Assembly (NCBI GenBank): GCA_936450465.1
Contig: OW388304.1
Coordinates: 10,820,708-10,884,707 of the forward strand
Reading direction: 5' to 3'
Origin: Gibbula magus
Taxonomy: Eukaryota; Mollusca; Gastropoda; Trochida; Trochidae
DNA length: 64,000 nt
Positions 54,201 through 61,830 of the stretch are shown here, piece after piece. Every line of letters starts with the position of its first letter. The first letter of the stretch is position 1. The translations under genes and the position numbers were made by a program. The notes beneath the pieces are model-generated. The model did no database searches, was not told the origin of the DNA, and was given only the letters and a program-made list of their open reading frames with translations.

Positions 54201-56191
54201 GTCAATCCAACAGCCTGGAACCTAGTAAATTTTGGCAACGTTGAGCTTTATCTGCAACTTAGGTATTTAAAACTACTAAATAAAACTACACTGGTTAATA
54301 CCTTAAAAAGGATAACAATATGACAACAATACAATTCACATGACATCTGCAAATGAAAAAGTGCCAATGCCTCATCAGCTGTAACTCAATGATATTATGA
54401 GCCAGCCTAAAACGACCTATCAACAATGTCTATATGTCGCAGTCATATAATGTAAATCTCTCCAAATGAGAACACGAGCTGAAAGGAAGACAGTATAAAG
54501 TGATATCATCCCATTACATGAGATAATATGTAGTAGTGAGGGATTGGTCAATTGAGTAACTAGGAAGTATTCTATTATGATATTACATCGTATCATATTA
54601 CAATAAAATAATGAAAGTATTACCCTTATGAACCTCACAAGGTTTTTCTCCTTAAATTACACTAAATTAAAACCATAACATTGACAAAATATTTACATTT
54701 TTTCCAGCAATGCAAACATTTCTAAACATTAGAAAGCTTCATTTGACTAAAAGAGCCCCAAACTTGTTTTTCTTTTATTCAGGCATTTATTGGGACAGCT
54801 GACATTAGTTCTAGATAGTATTATTATTGAATAGTTTCAGTTTGTTTAAATGACCACTCCTAGTATTTAACACAGCTAACTTTTTAAAGTAAATATGGTG
54901 TCTCCAATTGAAACAACGAAATTACAGCATTAAACTTAATATAAAATATGTCAAAACTTTACAAGGAAAGTGACAGGATAAGACATTCACTAAACACGAG
55001 ACAACAAGCCATGGTCCATTATAGACGTCTAGGCTGATCATGCATGAGACTCGGCCAGTCTGACAGTGGACCTTCAAAGTCATGTCAAGTATAAACAGGA
55101 GCAACTCTAAACATTCAGGAAGCCAGTTTAATAAACGAGGGCGGTCTAGCGACAGGGAATCTCAAACACATACACCGCTGATTGGCACAGCAAACACAGC
55201 CCCTGTTTACCATCATCCACAAAATCACCACCGAGAGACAAAAGTTAGCCCCGGTAAAATCCCCGAGTTCAGACTCTGGCGTGAGGTCACACGACAGGTG
55301 ACACGAGCTATGTGAACTCTATAAATATTTGATATTTATAAATGGAATATTGTATACATCCAAAATTTCGGCTTTTTAATTTTGAGTTTAAATGCCAATT
55401 TCAAGGTTACATTCATATAAATATCAGCAGGAAGAAAGTCTGACATAAAAGGGGACAATATGCAGTCAGTTCAACCATGGAAGGTTCCTACTGAATTTCA
55501 TTTTATTTCGATGAAGCAATTTGCACCAAAACTGTAGAGAACAGTTCTCAAAGTTGCCAAAACAGTGAAAAAAAATTCTTGGATTCAAACCGGGACCTTT
55601 TGATCCTGAGTAAAACCTCTGAACTCGAGACTGCCAGAAGGTCAGAGAACATGTGAAGTGAGGCTCCTGAATGCTAGAAATATGGTATATTTGTAAATGG
55701 AATATCAGGCTCTAATGGCACGCAGGGGGCCGGCTTGTTTACCAAGGATAATCATATCATACACAAACATAGCAGCTTGGTGTCGCCTTACAGAAATATG
55801 AACCTGTCCTATCTCTTGCATAAATTTTGTTTACACAAACTTTAAACAAACAATTGGCGAGAGGATGTGGCTTCTGCCCGAATTCATAGCCAGTCTCGGA
55901 ATTTATTATCATGTTATTTATATGTGGTTGAGGATTTAGGAAACTTTATACAATTTCTGGTAATATCTTTCAAAATAATATTTTTACTTTTCAACATGGG
56001 CTATCCGTATCTCTAAATGAGCTTAATCCTATGATCACTGTTTTCTACAAAGACACAAGTTTTTACAATTTTATCTCTTGTCAGAAGTAATTAATGGGTG
56101 TTAATTTTTTTAAGAAAAAAAGAAATAAACTTAAAAGATATGATTGACAAATACTTATCCTATTTAGCCAAATTTCATTTCATTTATTCAG

Positions 56192-56228
<37 letters not shown>

Positions 56229-56284
56229 AAGAGTAAACATCAGATGGGTTTGACTGGATCAATCTTCTTGAAACGACTCATTTC

Positions 56285-56349
<65 letters not shown>

Positions 56350-59300
56350 TTTTTAAACACTCTACAGATAACCTCAGTAAATTCAGTAGTACATTAGATA
56401 CAGTTCACGAATTATATTCATGGTGATTGATGGCCATATTTTTTTATATTTCTAACAGTCATTAATCAAGCTCCTCTGTCATTGCTCAATTACCAGGTGT
56501 GGTAATTAATCATATGTAATAAATATTGTTACAATGCTGTTTATGCAATATGGTGGCTACTTTACAAATGTGATCAAACAATTTAAAGAAATATTTGTAA
56601 TTATAAGTCTATAAAAGCAAATATTATTATCCGGGACTGCAACAGGTGCTTGAATATGCTATTTAGACATCTTTTGTGATATTTTTGATATATTAAATTA
56701 ATTTCATCATTCATATTTCAAAACATCTTAGTCACACCTCCAGTATAGATTTTTATTCAATGTCCATGACAAAAAGACTTGTATATGGTATCAAATGAGA
56801 TCATATATCATATATAAGTACAGTTAGATCCAGGATGTCACAAATGACCTCTAATTGTGACCCAAAAATGTTAATAGAGAAAGAAAATTATACTGCTTCC
56901 ATTACATTGTGAGAACGATTCATTCTATGGAATAGTAGGCTGACACTTGACCTCTGAAAAACTTTTTTTTATCAATTAATAAGATGAAGAGGTTTTTAAG
57001 GTATATTATTAAGTGAGTGAAGTAAGGCTAGTAAATTTGGAGTTACCCTAATATATGTTCAACATAAATTCTCAGTGTTGCTTGCATAGATAAAGCTGCC
57101 ACAATTTGACATTGCTGACATTATAAACTTTCCAGTGACATAGAATGAGATAGAGCATTAATCTTTCATTGTAACTGAACAATGAAGCCATTGTTAAAGA
57201 TTTGTTACCAATTACATGGTCGTCTTAGAAAATGATTTCTTTCATAAAATATTTGAATATGTTGAATTAAATTGTAACATTTAAATTGAAGAGGAATATT
57301 TTTTAATCAGTATGTATGGCCAAAATATAAAGAGTAAAACAATGAAGATAATATCGAGCAAATGTACAGGTGACGTGCATTATACAGGTAAATTGTGTTT
57401 TCAACAGTTTTACATTTTTTGTTGTGAGTAAATGTAAATACAGTGATAGTATGAGATGGAAGAGTGCACAATTAAGCGAGGTGTTCTATTATCATTATTA
57501 TTATTTATAATGAGAAATAAGAATTTTTGTTTGTGCTCATGTATTAATTAAAATGAAAGTTTTCGGTGAAAATCAATAAAGGTGTCACCTTTAAATGTAC
57601 AAGTACTACAATAGTATACTTAATAACTGTCTTGATATCAATACTCGAATAGTCATGTATTCAAACAGTTTCCATTAGAATTTATGTTTATTCATTGTTA
57701 TATTTTAGATGGTCATTATTGCTACATAAGGTCATTCAACTTATTGACACAAGCATTTAATTTGTCTGCGAAGTGACTGTCACAATAAGGTCAATGTGTA
57801 AAACAATTGTAAACATCATACAAGGAACAAAGATCACACTTGCAGTTTTGTTATGGCTGATGGGTCATTTCTTTCTTTTCAACATTAAGGACCCCTTGTA
57901 GAGACACCAGTATGTATCAATGAAAATATTCAACCTCCAGCTGGTAAAGTTACTTTGAAATGTCTACATAATTATTGGCAGCTTATTTCTCTCACAGCAG
58001 GGACAGTGTTAAGGGTCAATAACCTCAAAGGATGGGACATGCATGGTTGTCAAGCGAGTCAAAGTTTTATCATCCTTTCAAGAGTATTTCACACATATCA
58101 CCTCTGCGTTTATACATGCAAGGAGAGAGTCTATCATCATTGTAGCTTTGCCATGTGATGTAACCTGCAACTTAGAACTGGCAAAATTATGGTCCTATAC
58201 TGCTGAGTACCGCAGTGGCGGATCCGGGGGGGGGTGGTGGTGGACCAGACCCCCCCTTTCAAAACATTTTTTTCAAAAGAGCAGACACATCCTGAACAGT
58301 TTTTAAGCATAAATTTCAATATGATGAGGAAAAAAATGAAGAACTTAGATGATCATACATGTTTGGGCCAACACACTGCATGAAATACATAATTGACAAC
58401 GTTCATATGATGGTGAATGTACAAATGGCAAACAATTGGCAGTTTAAAAATATAATCACGGCAAACAGAATTTCATGTATGGAATTATAATTAGACTACA
58501 ATTCAAATGATTTTACTAGCCCAGCAACTACTTCACAAGCCAATAGGCTACAGACTACCAGATATATCCCCCAACAAGTATCAAAGCAGTATATATATTA
58601 TCACCATGATATATGAAGTGACACATGACAGAGAACCTTGTTACTCAAAGTAACTTTTGCTCAAACTAGACAATACATTGTACAACTTTCATTCTAAGAA
58701 GTGGCACTGGCTACTATGTATACAAGATTATTGCTTACATTGCAAATCCTGAAACAATTTTGAAAATTATTTTTAGAATAAGTGATTTTGGAAATTAAGG
58801 GGATTTTTGTATTTCGATCAATGGGTCCAATAACAGGAAGTTAGTTCGAGCAGTACAAGTGACCTGGTTTAATTTATACTCTAAATAACAGTAGCTGCAT
58901 TATGACCAGCCGACACTGGTGCAAGGCAGGTTTTCAAATACTGTTAATGAATTGAGATAATGAAGTGATAATTAGACTGAACTTTACAATGCATGAAGTA
59001 TTAGTAAACATTAATAGCTTAAGCATATTAAAAAATAATTAATAAAAAGTTTATTATGACAACTTTCATGATCATATGAAAATTGAGAAGTGTGGCAATA
59101 TTGGAAACAAAGTGAAAACATGTTCCATTGGAAAATTCATTGGAAAACCAGTAGAATCAAAGGAAAAAATATACAAAAATGACCAGTATAAAAATAATAT
59201 AAATAGCTGCATAACGTTCCATAAAATGGTTCAAGTAGTTTTAATTATCCAATTTTAATCATTAAATAACATGTATATGTTCATAGATACATACATAGTG

Positions 59301-61677
59301 TATAGGTACATATGATACGATCATATAGGGCATTAAAAGTAACCTATTTCAGAAAACGTTTAGTTCAGTTATTATGAGGAGAAATACTAAACTGAAATTT
59401 AAGATAAATTCAAAAGTAAGAGAGATCATGTTTTTATAATGCATTCATATTGAATGTTTAGGACATGTCAACGTAAAACTTTTTTCTATATTATTACATG
59501 TATTAAAGGGGCAGTAGCACGTTTTTTCGCTCAAATAAGTTGATGAAATGTATTTGAAAAATAATTTCACCAATAGTAAAACATCCTTCTCTCTTGGGAA
59601 AATAAAGTTTCAAATGAGTGTACATGTTTCGGAATCGTTTTTGTAACACAAAATAATAAATTGTGTTCACAATAAAATGGCCGCCATGCAATCTTTGCTT
59701 TATAAGCAACATTGTTTTTACCACTTCAGATAATTGGTTTGTGTAATAAGATGTTTTACCCTCTAAAGTTAGTTTAGATGACATAAACAATCATTATAAA
59801 TGGGAAATTTGAAAAAATAAATTTTGCAAAAAACGTGCTACTGTCCCTTTAAAATGTTTTAATTTCAGGTTTATACACATGCACCACTTGGACTTTTCGG
59901 TTTAGGAAGTTTATTTCTAAACTTACTTTCACACTCCAAAGTTTAGGCTACCCTATCAAATGATTGACATTATCTATATCATCTTGATTTGTTTTGAAAG
60001 TTGAAGTTGATGAAATGTATTTGAAAAATAATTTCACCAATAGTAAAACATCCTTCTCTCTTGGGAAAATAAAGTTTCAAATGAGTGTACATGTTTCGGA
60101 ATCGTTTTTGTAACACAAAATAATAAATTGTGTTCACAATAAAATGGCCGCCATGCAATCTTTGCTTTATAAGCAACATTGTTTTTACCACTTCAGATAA
60201 TTGGTTTGTGTAATAAGATGTTTTACCCTCTAAAGTTAGTTTAGATGACATAAACAATCATTATAAATGGGAAATTTGAAAAAATAAATTTTGCAAAAAA
60301 CGTGCTACTGTCCCTTTAAAATGTTTTAATTTCAGGTTTATACACATGCACCACTTGGACTTTTCGGTTTAGGAAGTTTATTTCTAAACTTACTTTCACA
60401 CTCCAAAGTTTAGGCTACCCTATCAAATGATTGACATTATCTATATCATCTTGATTTGTTTTGATGATTATTTGAGACAAACCAGGAAAGTGACACAATA
60501 GTGTAAAATTGAGCATATACAGAGCCAAAGACAACAAAATATTTAAAAAGAGTTCAATCATAACCCATCAAAGCATTAAAAATAAGGCGATTAAAATATT
60601 TTCAGGAATACTTCTATATGTAAACCCCCCTCTTCCCGACAGGTAAGGTATGTCCTAACACCCCTGTCCCAACAGGTAAGACAAACGCTGAGCCAATTCT
60701 TGGTGTCTGTCACTGCAACGCTATACGCCCCCATACTCAGCAGGGAGGTCAAACAGTCGCTCAAAGGGGGGAGGGGTCTTGGTTCAGATTCCTCGCGTCG
60801 TACGTGTCTACTCTGCTTTTGAATTACAGCCATTGGAACGCATATATCATTATCGATACGAATATAACATTCCCTTATACTACAAATCACGCTACGAATG
60901 AATGTGTCAACCGACCGTGTGACCTTTGAACTCGGTACAGGTTACATCTATGTATTTTACTTTTATGTTGGGCTCAATTCTAAGTATTAGCTATCGAGTA
61001 ACCACTGCCACTCCCGATCAGCCAATACAATCAACAATCGGAATGAAGGGAATTGGAGTTGAGTGGACGCCTGCATGCACAGTGAAGCGTGGCGATTGAT
61101 CGCCGATACCCGCTTGTTCTACCTGGTGATACCTGGCTAACTTCCAAATGTCATCGACAATAACAAAACATGTTCTGTCATTGGGAAATCTACCGTTGTT
61201 GCCCAATCGCAGCTTGCATTTAAACTAACTCAACAATATTTCGACAGGTAGACATGCATGATCTACCTGTGGAGGTGTGACCGACGGTTTACCTGTACGA
61301 GAATAGAACGTACCTGGATCGTGGCTGGGACACCTGAGGACGACCACCTCAGGTAGATCGCCTTTAACGACCCTCTTCTCGTCTTTATAATGCTGGTCAG
61401 TTTCCTTGTCCACAACAAGAAGGTTCGTCTGTTCGCCTCCTGCCTTGATTCGGCCCACAACCTGTTGGTGGTTTTCGTTTCCAATGTTTGTGCCATTCAC
61501 CTCCACGATTCGGTCACCGTCTTTCAGACCCGCGGCCTCCGCCGGCGAATCTGCGTCAACTTTTCCGATATATTGGCCCGCTTTTCCTTTCTCAGCGTGT
61601 AGATTGAAGCCGTATCCGTTAAAGTCGGGCCATTTTAGGAGATGACACAAACGCGGTTTAAGGTATGCATCCGTCAT
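24035..61677 (-). CDS. NHERF1: NHERF/EBP50-like two-PDZ scaffold protein (whole spliced gene)
   Basis: The coding sequence joins complement exons 61677-61314, 46488-46027, 43889-43749, 37193-36822, 31788-31138, 24595-24558 and 24265-24035, in total 2,259 nt or 752 residues plus stop. All introns are GT-AG and all phases match. Domain order is PDZ1 (about residues 8-91), PDZ2 (about 165-250), a disordered acidic linker (about 276-717) and an ERM-binding tail (718-752). This order and the GYGF carboxylate-binding loops are diagnostic of the Na+/H+ exchanger regulatory factor family, which tethers C-terminal tails of transporters and receptors to ezrin/radixin/moesin and cortical actin, typically in microvilli. 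The linker is far longer than in vertebrate NHERF1 or NHERF2. Whether this is NHERF1 or NHERF2 cannot be decided, since invertebrates usually have one pre-duplication orthologue. Family assignment is very secure; the exact exon set needs transcripts. Confidence 0.93.
24266..24557 (-). other. NHERF intron 6 (292 bp)
   Basis: Short intron with GTAAGT donor and TGCAG acceptor. No internal feature is seen. Confidence 0.8.
24558..24595 (-). CDS. NHERF1: NHERF coding exon 6 (38-nt small exon)
   Basis: The acceptor is TGTCTTTACAG|TTGAG and the donor AACT|GTAAGT. The 38-nt exon completes a Val codon with exon 5 and encodes [12 protein letters not shown], changing the running phase from 1 to 0. It is the only asymmetric internal exon: skipping it would shift the frame and lose the ERM-binding tail. 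An alternative donor, GTAACT, lies 6 nt earlier in transcript order and would also be in frame. Confidence 0.85.
27478..27493. repeat. G16 homopolymer
   Basis: Sixteen consecutive G after a T6 run on the plus strand. Confidence 0.95.
27994..28300 (-). mobile_element. tRNA-derived SINE with 13-bp target-site duplication
   Basis: The body TTTAACGCCGCTTTCAAGAG...TGTAGCATTGCACCC runs to a tRNA-like end (minus strand GGCGGGATAGCGCAGTGGTT). CAGTTGTTACCAA flanks it at 27,981-27,993 and 28,301-28,313. The A box is intact; the B box is decayed. Confidence 0.88.
28354..28620. repeat. 96-bp tandem duplication with nested insertion
   Basis: TTTATCTCGGATATAAACTC...GAAGTTGGTAGGATGAAGAA occurs twice with a 96-bp period. 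The second copy is split after GTTGGTA by a GTGAGTGAGT element and resumes with GTTGGTAGGATG. Confidence 0.88.
28495..28561 (+). mobile_element. Short GTGAGTGAGT element inserted in a duplication
   Basis: GTGAGTGAGTGAGTGAATTA, TTGCTTAACGCCGCTTCAGC and GCAGCCATTAGCGGCAATAG, flanked by GTTGGTA on both sides, a likely 7-bp target duplication. Its ACGCCGCTT core resembles the SINE head. Confidence 0.7.
31138..31788 (-). CDS. NHERF1: NHERF coding exon 5: Glu/Pro/Thr/Ser repeat linker
   Basis: The acceptor is CAAAATTGCAG|TGCCAG and the donor GAGG|GTAATC. The exon is 651 nt, phase 1 at both ends, residues 447-663. About four copies of a 14-residue unit resembling [14 protein letters not shown] (42-bp repeats around 31,515-31,670) are followed by [16 protein letters not shown] repeats. 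The composition is Glu, Pro, Thr, Ser and Ala with almost no hydrophobic core, so this segment should be disordered; it is PEST-like and rich in possible phosphorylation sites. If the donor is not used, the frame ends about 13 codons later at 31097, removing the ERM-binding tail. The acceptor's pyrimidine tract is weak, so the exon start is slightly less certain than its frame. Confidence 0.83.
31515..31670 (-). repeat. 42-bp coding minisatellite in NHERF exon 5
   Basis: GATTCTACTGGGGTTTCTGA followed by AGATTCAACTACAGGTTTCTCA recurs about 3-4 times. Each unit encodes 14 residues, so copy-number change would keep the frame. Confidence 0.85.
32677..34701. mobile_element. Non-autonomous TA-flanked DNA transposon (2,025 bp)
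   Basis: Terminal inverted repeats CCGTATTCTCGCGGGTATAAG (left) and CTTATACCCGCGACACTACGG (right), flanked by TA dinucleotides. Secondary inverted text GGGGGTGGGCT/TAAAAGTGGGGGTGGTC lies inside. TA targets and ends starting CCG fit the Tc1/mariner-pogo group. The interior is AT-rich with no transposase frame longer than about 85 codons. Confidence 0.75.
35688..35735. repeat. (ACAGT)n microsatellite
   Basis: About nine copies of GTACA/ACAGT in perfect array. Confidence 0.95.
35771..36028 (-). mobile_element. Degenerate SINE copy
   Basis: GCTGCTAGTATTATTGCAGG, GTGAAACCTACGAGCATGAG and CGAACCCTGGACCTCTTGG match the SINE at 38.0 kb with many substitutions. The left end is truncated. Confidence 0.8.
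36822..37193 (-). CDS. NHERF1: NHERF coding exon 4: LPPPP motif and Glu/Val-rich linker
   Basis: The acceptor is CTTTTCCATAG|AGGAT and the donor AACG|GTAAAG. The exon is 372 nt, phase 1 at both ends, residues 323-446. It opens with [15 protein letters not shown], in which LPPPP sits between acidic residues as in Ena/VASP EVH1 ligands. It continues with three VVSEEI repeats and a long Glu/Ala/Val stretch with no predicted fold and nearly no aromatic residues. The negative charge suggests an extended spacer between the PDZ pair and the ERM tail. If the donor is not used, the frame stops 13 codons later at about 36778, giving a protein without the ERM-binding tail. Confidence 0.82.
38001..38317 (-). 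mobile_element. Full-length tRNA-derived SINE with 12-bp target-site duplication
   Basis: Best copy in the window. On the minus strand the head reads GGCGGGATAGCGCAGTGGTT (A box) and GGGGTTCGAATCCCGCC (B box), as in a tRNA gene. The body runs to a GGTGAGGTGAGGTGAG end. GCTTTCTATGAA flanks it at 37,989-38,000 and 38,318-38,329. Confidence 0.92.
39380..39655. repeat. Degenerate GATGACAATGCT tandem repeat
   Basis: ATGACAATGCTGATGA and AGTACGTCGATGACAATGCT units recur at 15-30 bp spacing. Confidence 0.8.
41084..41149 (-). CDS. NHERF1: Candidate 66-nt cassette exon of the NHERF gene
   Basis: The acceptor is GATGTTTTCAG|AAGCCG and the donor CCTG|GTAAAT, with the frame open between them. The translation completes a Glu codon and then reads [19 protein letters not shown] followed by Ala-Pro. 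Phase 1 at both ends lets the 22-codon exon drop between exons 3 and 4 without changing either. Composition (Glu/Val/Ala) matches exon 4 and not the surrounding intron. It lies in the correct order, between 43.7 and 37.2 kb on the same strand. Inclusion makes the protein 774 residues. It could be an alternatively spliced cassette or simply a constitutive small exon. RNA evidence is needed to choose. Confidence 0.68.
43749..43889 (-). CDS. NHERF1: NHERF coding exon 3: proline-rich acidic linker
   Basis: The acceptor is AATTCCTTCAG|AAGAGG and the donor GATG|GTAAAC. The exon is 141 nt, phase 1 at both ends, residues 276-322. The translation is low complexity: an acidic start (EEEQ), then [18 protein letters not shown], then an [16 protein letters not shown] stretch. 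No folded domain is recognisable. The clustered prolines could bind SH3, WW or EVH1 domains, but no strict consensus is met in this exon. Evidence for the exon is the paired splice sites, exact phase match to both neighbours, an open frame and higher GC than the flanking intron. It is in-frame skippable. Confidence 0.8.
44590..44830. repeat. Degenerate TTTGTTACACATTTACCCTA repeat
   Basis: About seven units of 30-45 bp sharing TTTGTTACACATTTACCCTA. Gives Phe/Tyr/Leu-rich open frames that are not genes. Confidence 0.85.
45674..45951. mobile_element. Tandem duplication (2 x 139 bp) of a TIR element
   Basis: Two near-identical copies at 45,674-45,812 and 45,813-45,951. Each has inverted ends CCTTTCACAAAGCA and TGCTTTGTGAAAGG, with inner AAGGTTACCTTAGTGA text, typical of a MITE. 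Copies differ by one base (GATCTACG versus GACCTACG). Confidence 0.87.
46027..46488 (-). CDS. NHERF1: NHERF coding exon 2: inter-PDZ linker and PDZ2
   Basis: The acceptor is TCTGTCCACAG|AACCT and the donor CAAG|GTTTGT. The exon is 462 nt, phase 1 at both ends, and covers residues 122-275. It begins with a short linker holding VPPSYNDV (128-135), whose PPSY matches the PPxY consensus for WW domains. PDZ2 follows at about 165-250 with GYGF at 178-181, [10 protein letters not shown] at 212-221 and the helix-B histidine at 227, so both PDZ domains look class I. PDZ2 closely resembles PDZ1 of this gene, and [10 protein letters not shown] (237-246) matches vertebrate NHERF PDZ2 almost residue for residue. 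Skipping this exon would keep the frame and leave a PDZ1-only scaffold. Confidence is very high. Confidence 0.93.
46740..46787. repeat. (GGTCTGG)n microsatellite
   Basis: GTCTGGGGTCTGGGGTCTGG with minor variants, on intron 1 of the NHERF gene. Confidence 0.9.
48672..48684 (-). CDS. NHERF1: Candidate alternative first coding exon (MDAQ start)
   Basis: Within intron 1, a minus-strand ATG with A at -3 and G at +4 starts the frame MDAQ and meets a CAAG|GTATTG donor in phase 1. Joined to exon 2 it yields [18 protein letters not shown], a protein of about 635 residues with only PDZ2 and the ERM tail. An in-frame ATG lies three codons upstream (MCNMDAQ). Moderately GC-rich sequence continues 5' to about 48,900 and could be a promoter or 5' UTR. 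Support is from sequence logic only. A short ATG followed by GT can arise by chance. Confidence 0.35.
49865..50110. repeat. Degenerate repeat, about four units of 55-65 bp
   Basis: Units share GGTGATCTTCAGTCAATACA, TAACCTTATTCCCCCCTC and CTCATAATGCAC. Confidence 0.75.
50584..50834 (-). mobile_element. SINE copy truncated in its tRNA-like head
   Basis: Matches the 38.0-kb SINE from TTTCAAGAGTATTTCACTTA to CGGGATTCGAACCCCGGACC, then diverges before the A box. Confidence 0.87.
51238..51345 (+). repeat. GTGAGTGAGT repeat joined to the CAGAGGCTCC repeat
   Basis: AGTGAGTGAGTGAGTTTTTG and TTTAAAGCCGCTTC run directly into CCCATTTCTCAGAGGCTCC, the unit also seen twice at 8.2 kb. Confidence 0.65.
55490..55640 (-). 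mobile_element. Decayed SINE remnant
   Basis: AGAACAGTTCTC, AAAGTTGCC and GGATTCAAACCGGGACC align with the SINE tail and B box but carry many changes. Confidence 0.55.
56197..56226. repeat. (AT)n microsatellite
   Basis: Uninterrupted TATATA run. A second, longer one lies at 56,290-56,345. Confidence 0.95.
56290..56345. repeat. (AT)n microsatellite, longer tract
   Basis: Perfect TA dinucleotide repeat of about 54 bp. Confidence 0.95.
58075..58216 (-). mobile_element. Decayed SINE body
   Basis: TTTCAAGAGTATTTCACACA, ATGTAACCTGCAACTTAGAA and ATACTGCTGAGTACCGCAG follow the SINE body order with heavy substitution. Confidence 0.6.
59507..59848. mobile_element. TTAA-flanked MITE
   Basis: TTAA then AGGGGCAGTAGCACGTTTTT on the left, AAAAAACGTGCTACTGTCCC then T and TTAA on the right. 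TTAA targets with AGGG-starting ends fit piggyBac or Kolobok groups. No coding capacity. Confidence 0.82.
59541..60474. repeat. 467-bp tandem duplication, copies apparently identical
   Basis: TGATGAAATGTATTTGAAAA begins at 59,541 and again at 60,008. I found no difference between copies through TTGATTTGTTTTGA. The second copy carries the MITE's right end but not its left end. Confidence 0.92.
61314..61677 (-). CDS. NHERF1: NHERF coding exon 1: start codon and PDZ1
   Basis: The exon encodes residues 1-121 plus one base of codon 122. The chosen start gives [16 protein letters not shown], and in family members the PDZ1 strand PRLC lies within the first dozen residues. The ATG context has A at -3. 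The frame stays open about 59 codons further upstream, but that stretch holds promoter-like motifs and looks unlike the family. PDZ1 shows the GYGF loop (21-24), the SPAEAAGL turn (44-51), the [10 protein letters not shown] strand (55-64) and His70 at the start of helix B, the residue expected in class I PDZ domains to contact Ser/Thr at ligand position -2. The exon ends CCAG|GTACGT, phase 1. Intron 1 is about 14.8 kb. Confidence 0.93.
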
Positions 61678-61830
61678 ATTGCTAAACTTGTGATCGCACG
61701 GTTGTTTGCCAAGCACCTGTCCTGTCGTCTGCCAATTGATAGCTAGGCAATATGGCGTCGCTCGTGCAAAGTCACATGATGTCAACAACCAATCAACACG
61801 GGTCACGTGCCCGGCTTGTCCCGTCAGGGG
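61678..61830 (-). promoter_or_regulatory. Probable NHERF promoter / 5' UTR
   Basis: Just upstream of the start codon lie inverted CCAAT boxes (CCAAT on the plus strand at 61732-61736 and 61789-61793), an E-box CACGTG at 61804-61809 and a YY1-like CAATATGGCG at 61748-61757. The interval is CpG-richer than the AT-rich flank. No convincing TATA box is seen. The start site is probably between the YY1-like motif and the ATG, but no start can be fixed from sequence. Confidence 0.5.

Larger units (their letters stand above)
46489..61313 (-). other. NHERF intron 1 (about 14.8 kb)
   Basis: Contains a GGTCTGG microsatellite (46.74 kb), a candidate alternative first exon (48.68 kb), degenerate tandem repeats (49.86-50.11 kb), SINE copies (50.6, 55.5, 58.1 kb), two AT dinucleotide tracts (56.2-56.35 kb) and a 467-bp tandem duplication containing a TTAA-flanked MITE (59.5-60.47 kb). 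A GC-richer patch at 55.0-55.3 kb has no exon I can support. Confidence 0.72.

Noticed and set aside
54983..55104. Minus-strand ATG with a GTAAAG donor in phase 1 as another first exon
   Set aside because: Joining to exon 2 would create TAA at the junction, so it cannot encode a start for the scaffold.
55082..55315. 77-codon plus-strand frame in a GC-richer patch
   Set aside because: Polar composition is unusual but no domain or splice signals. Left as unexplained sequence.
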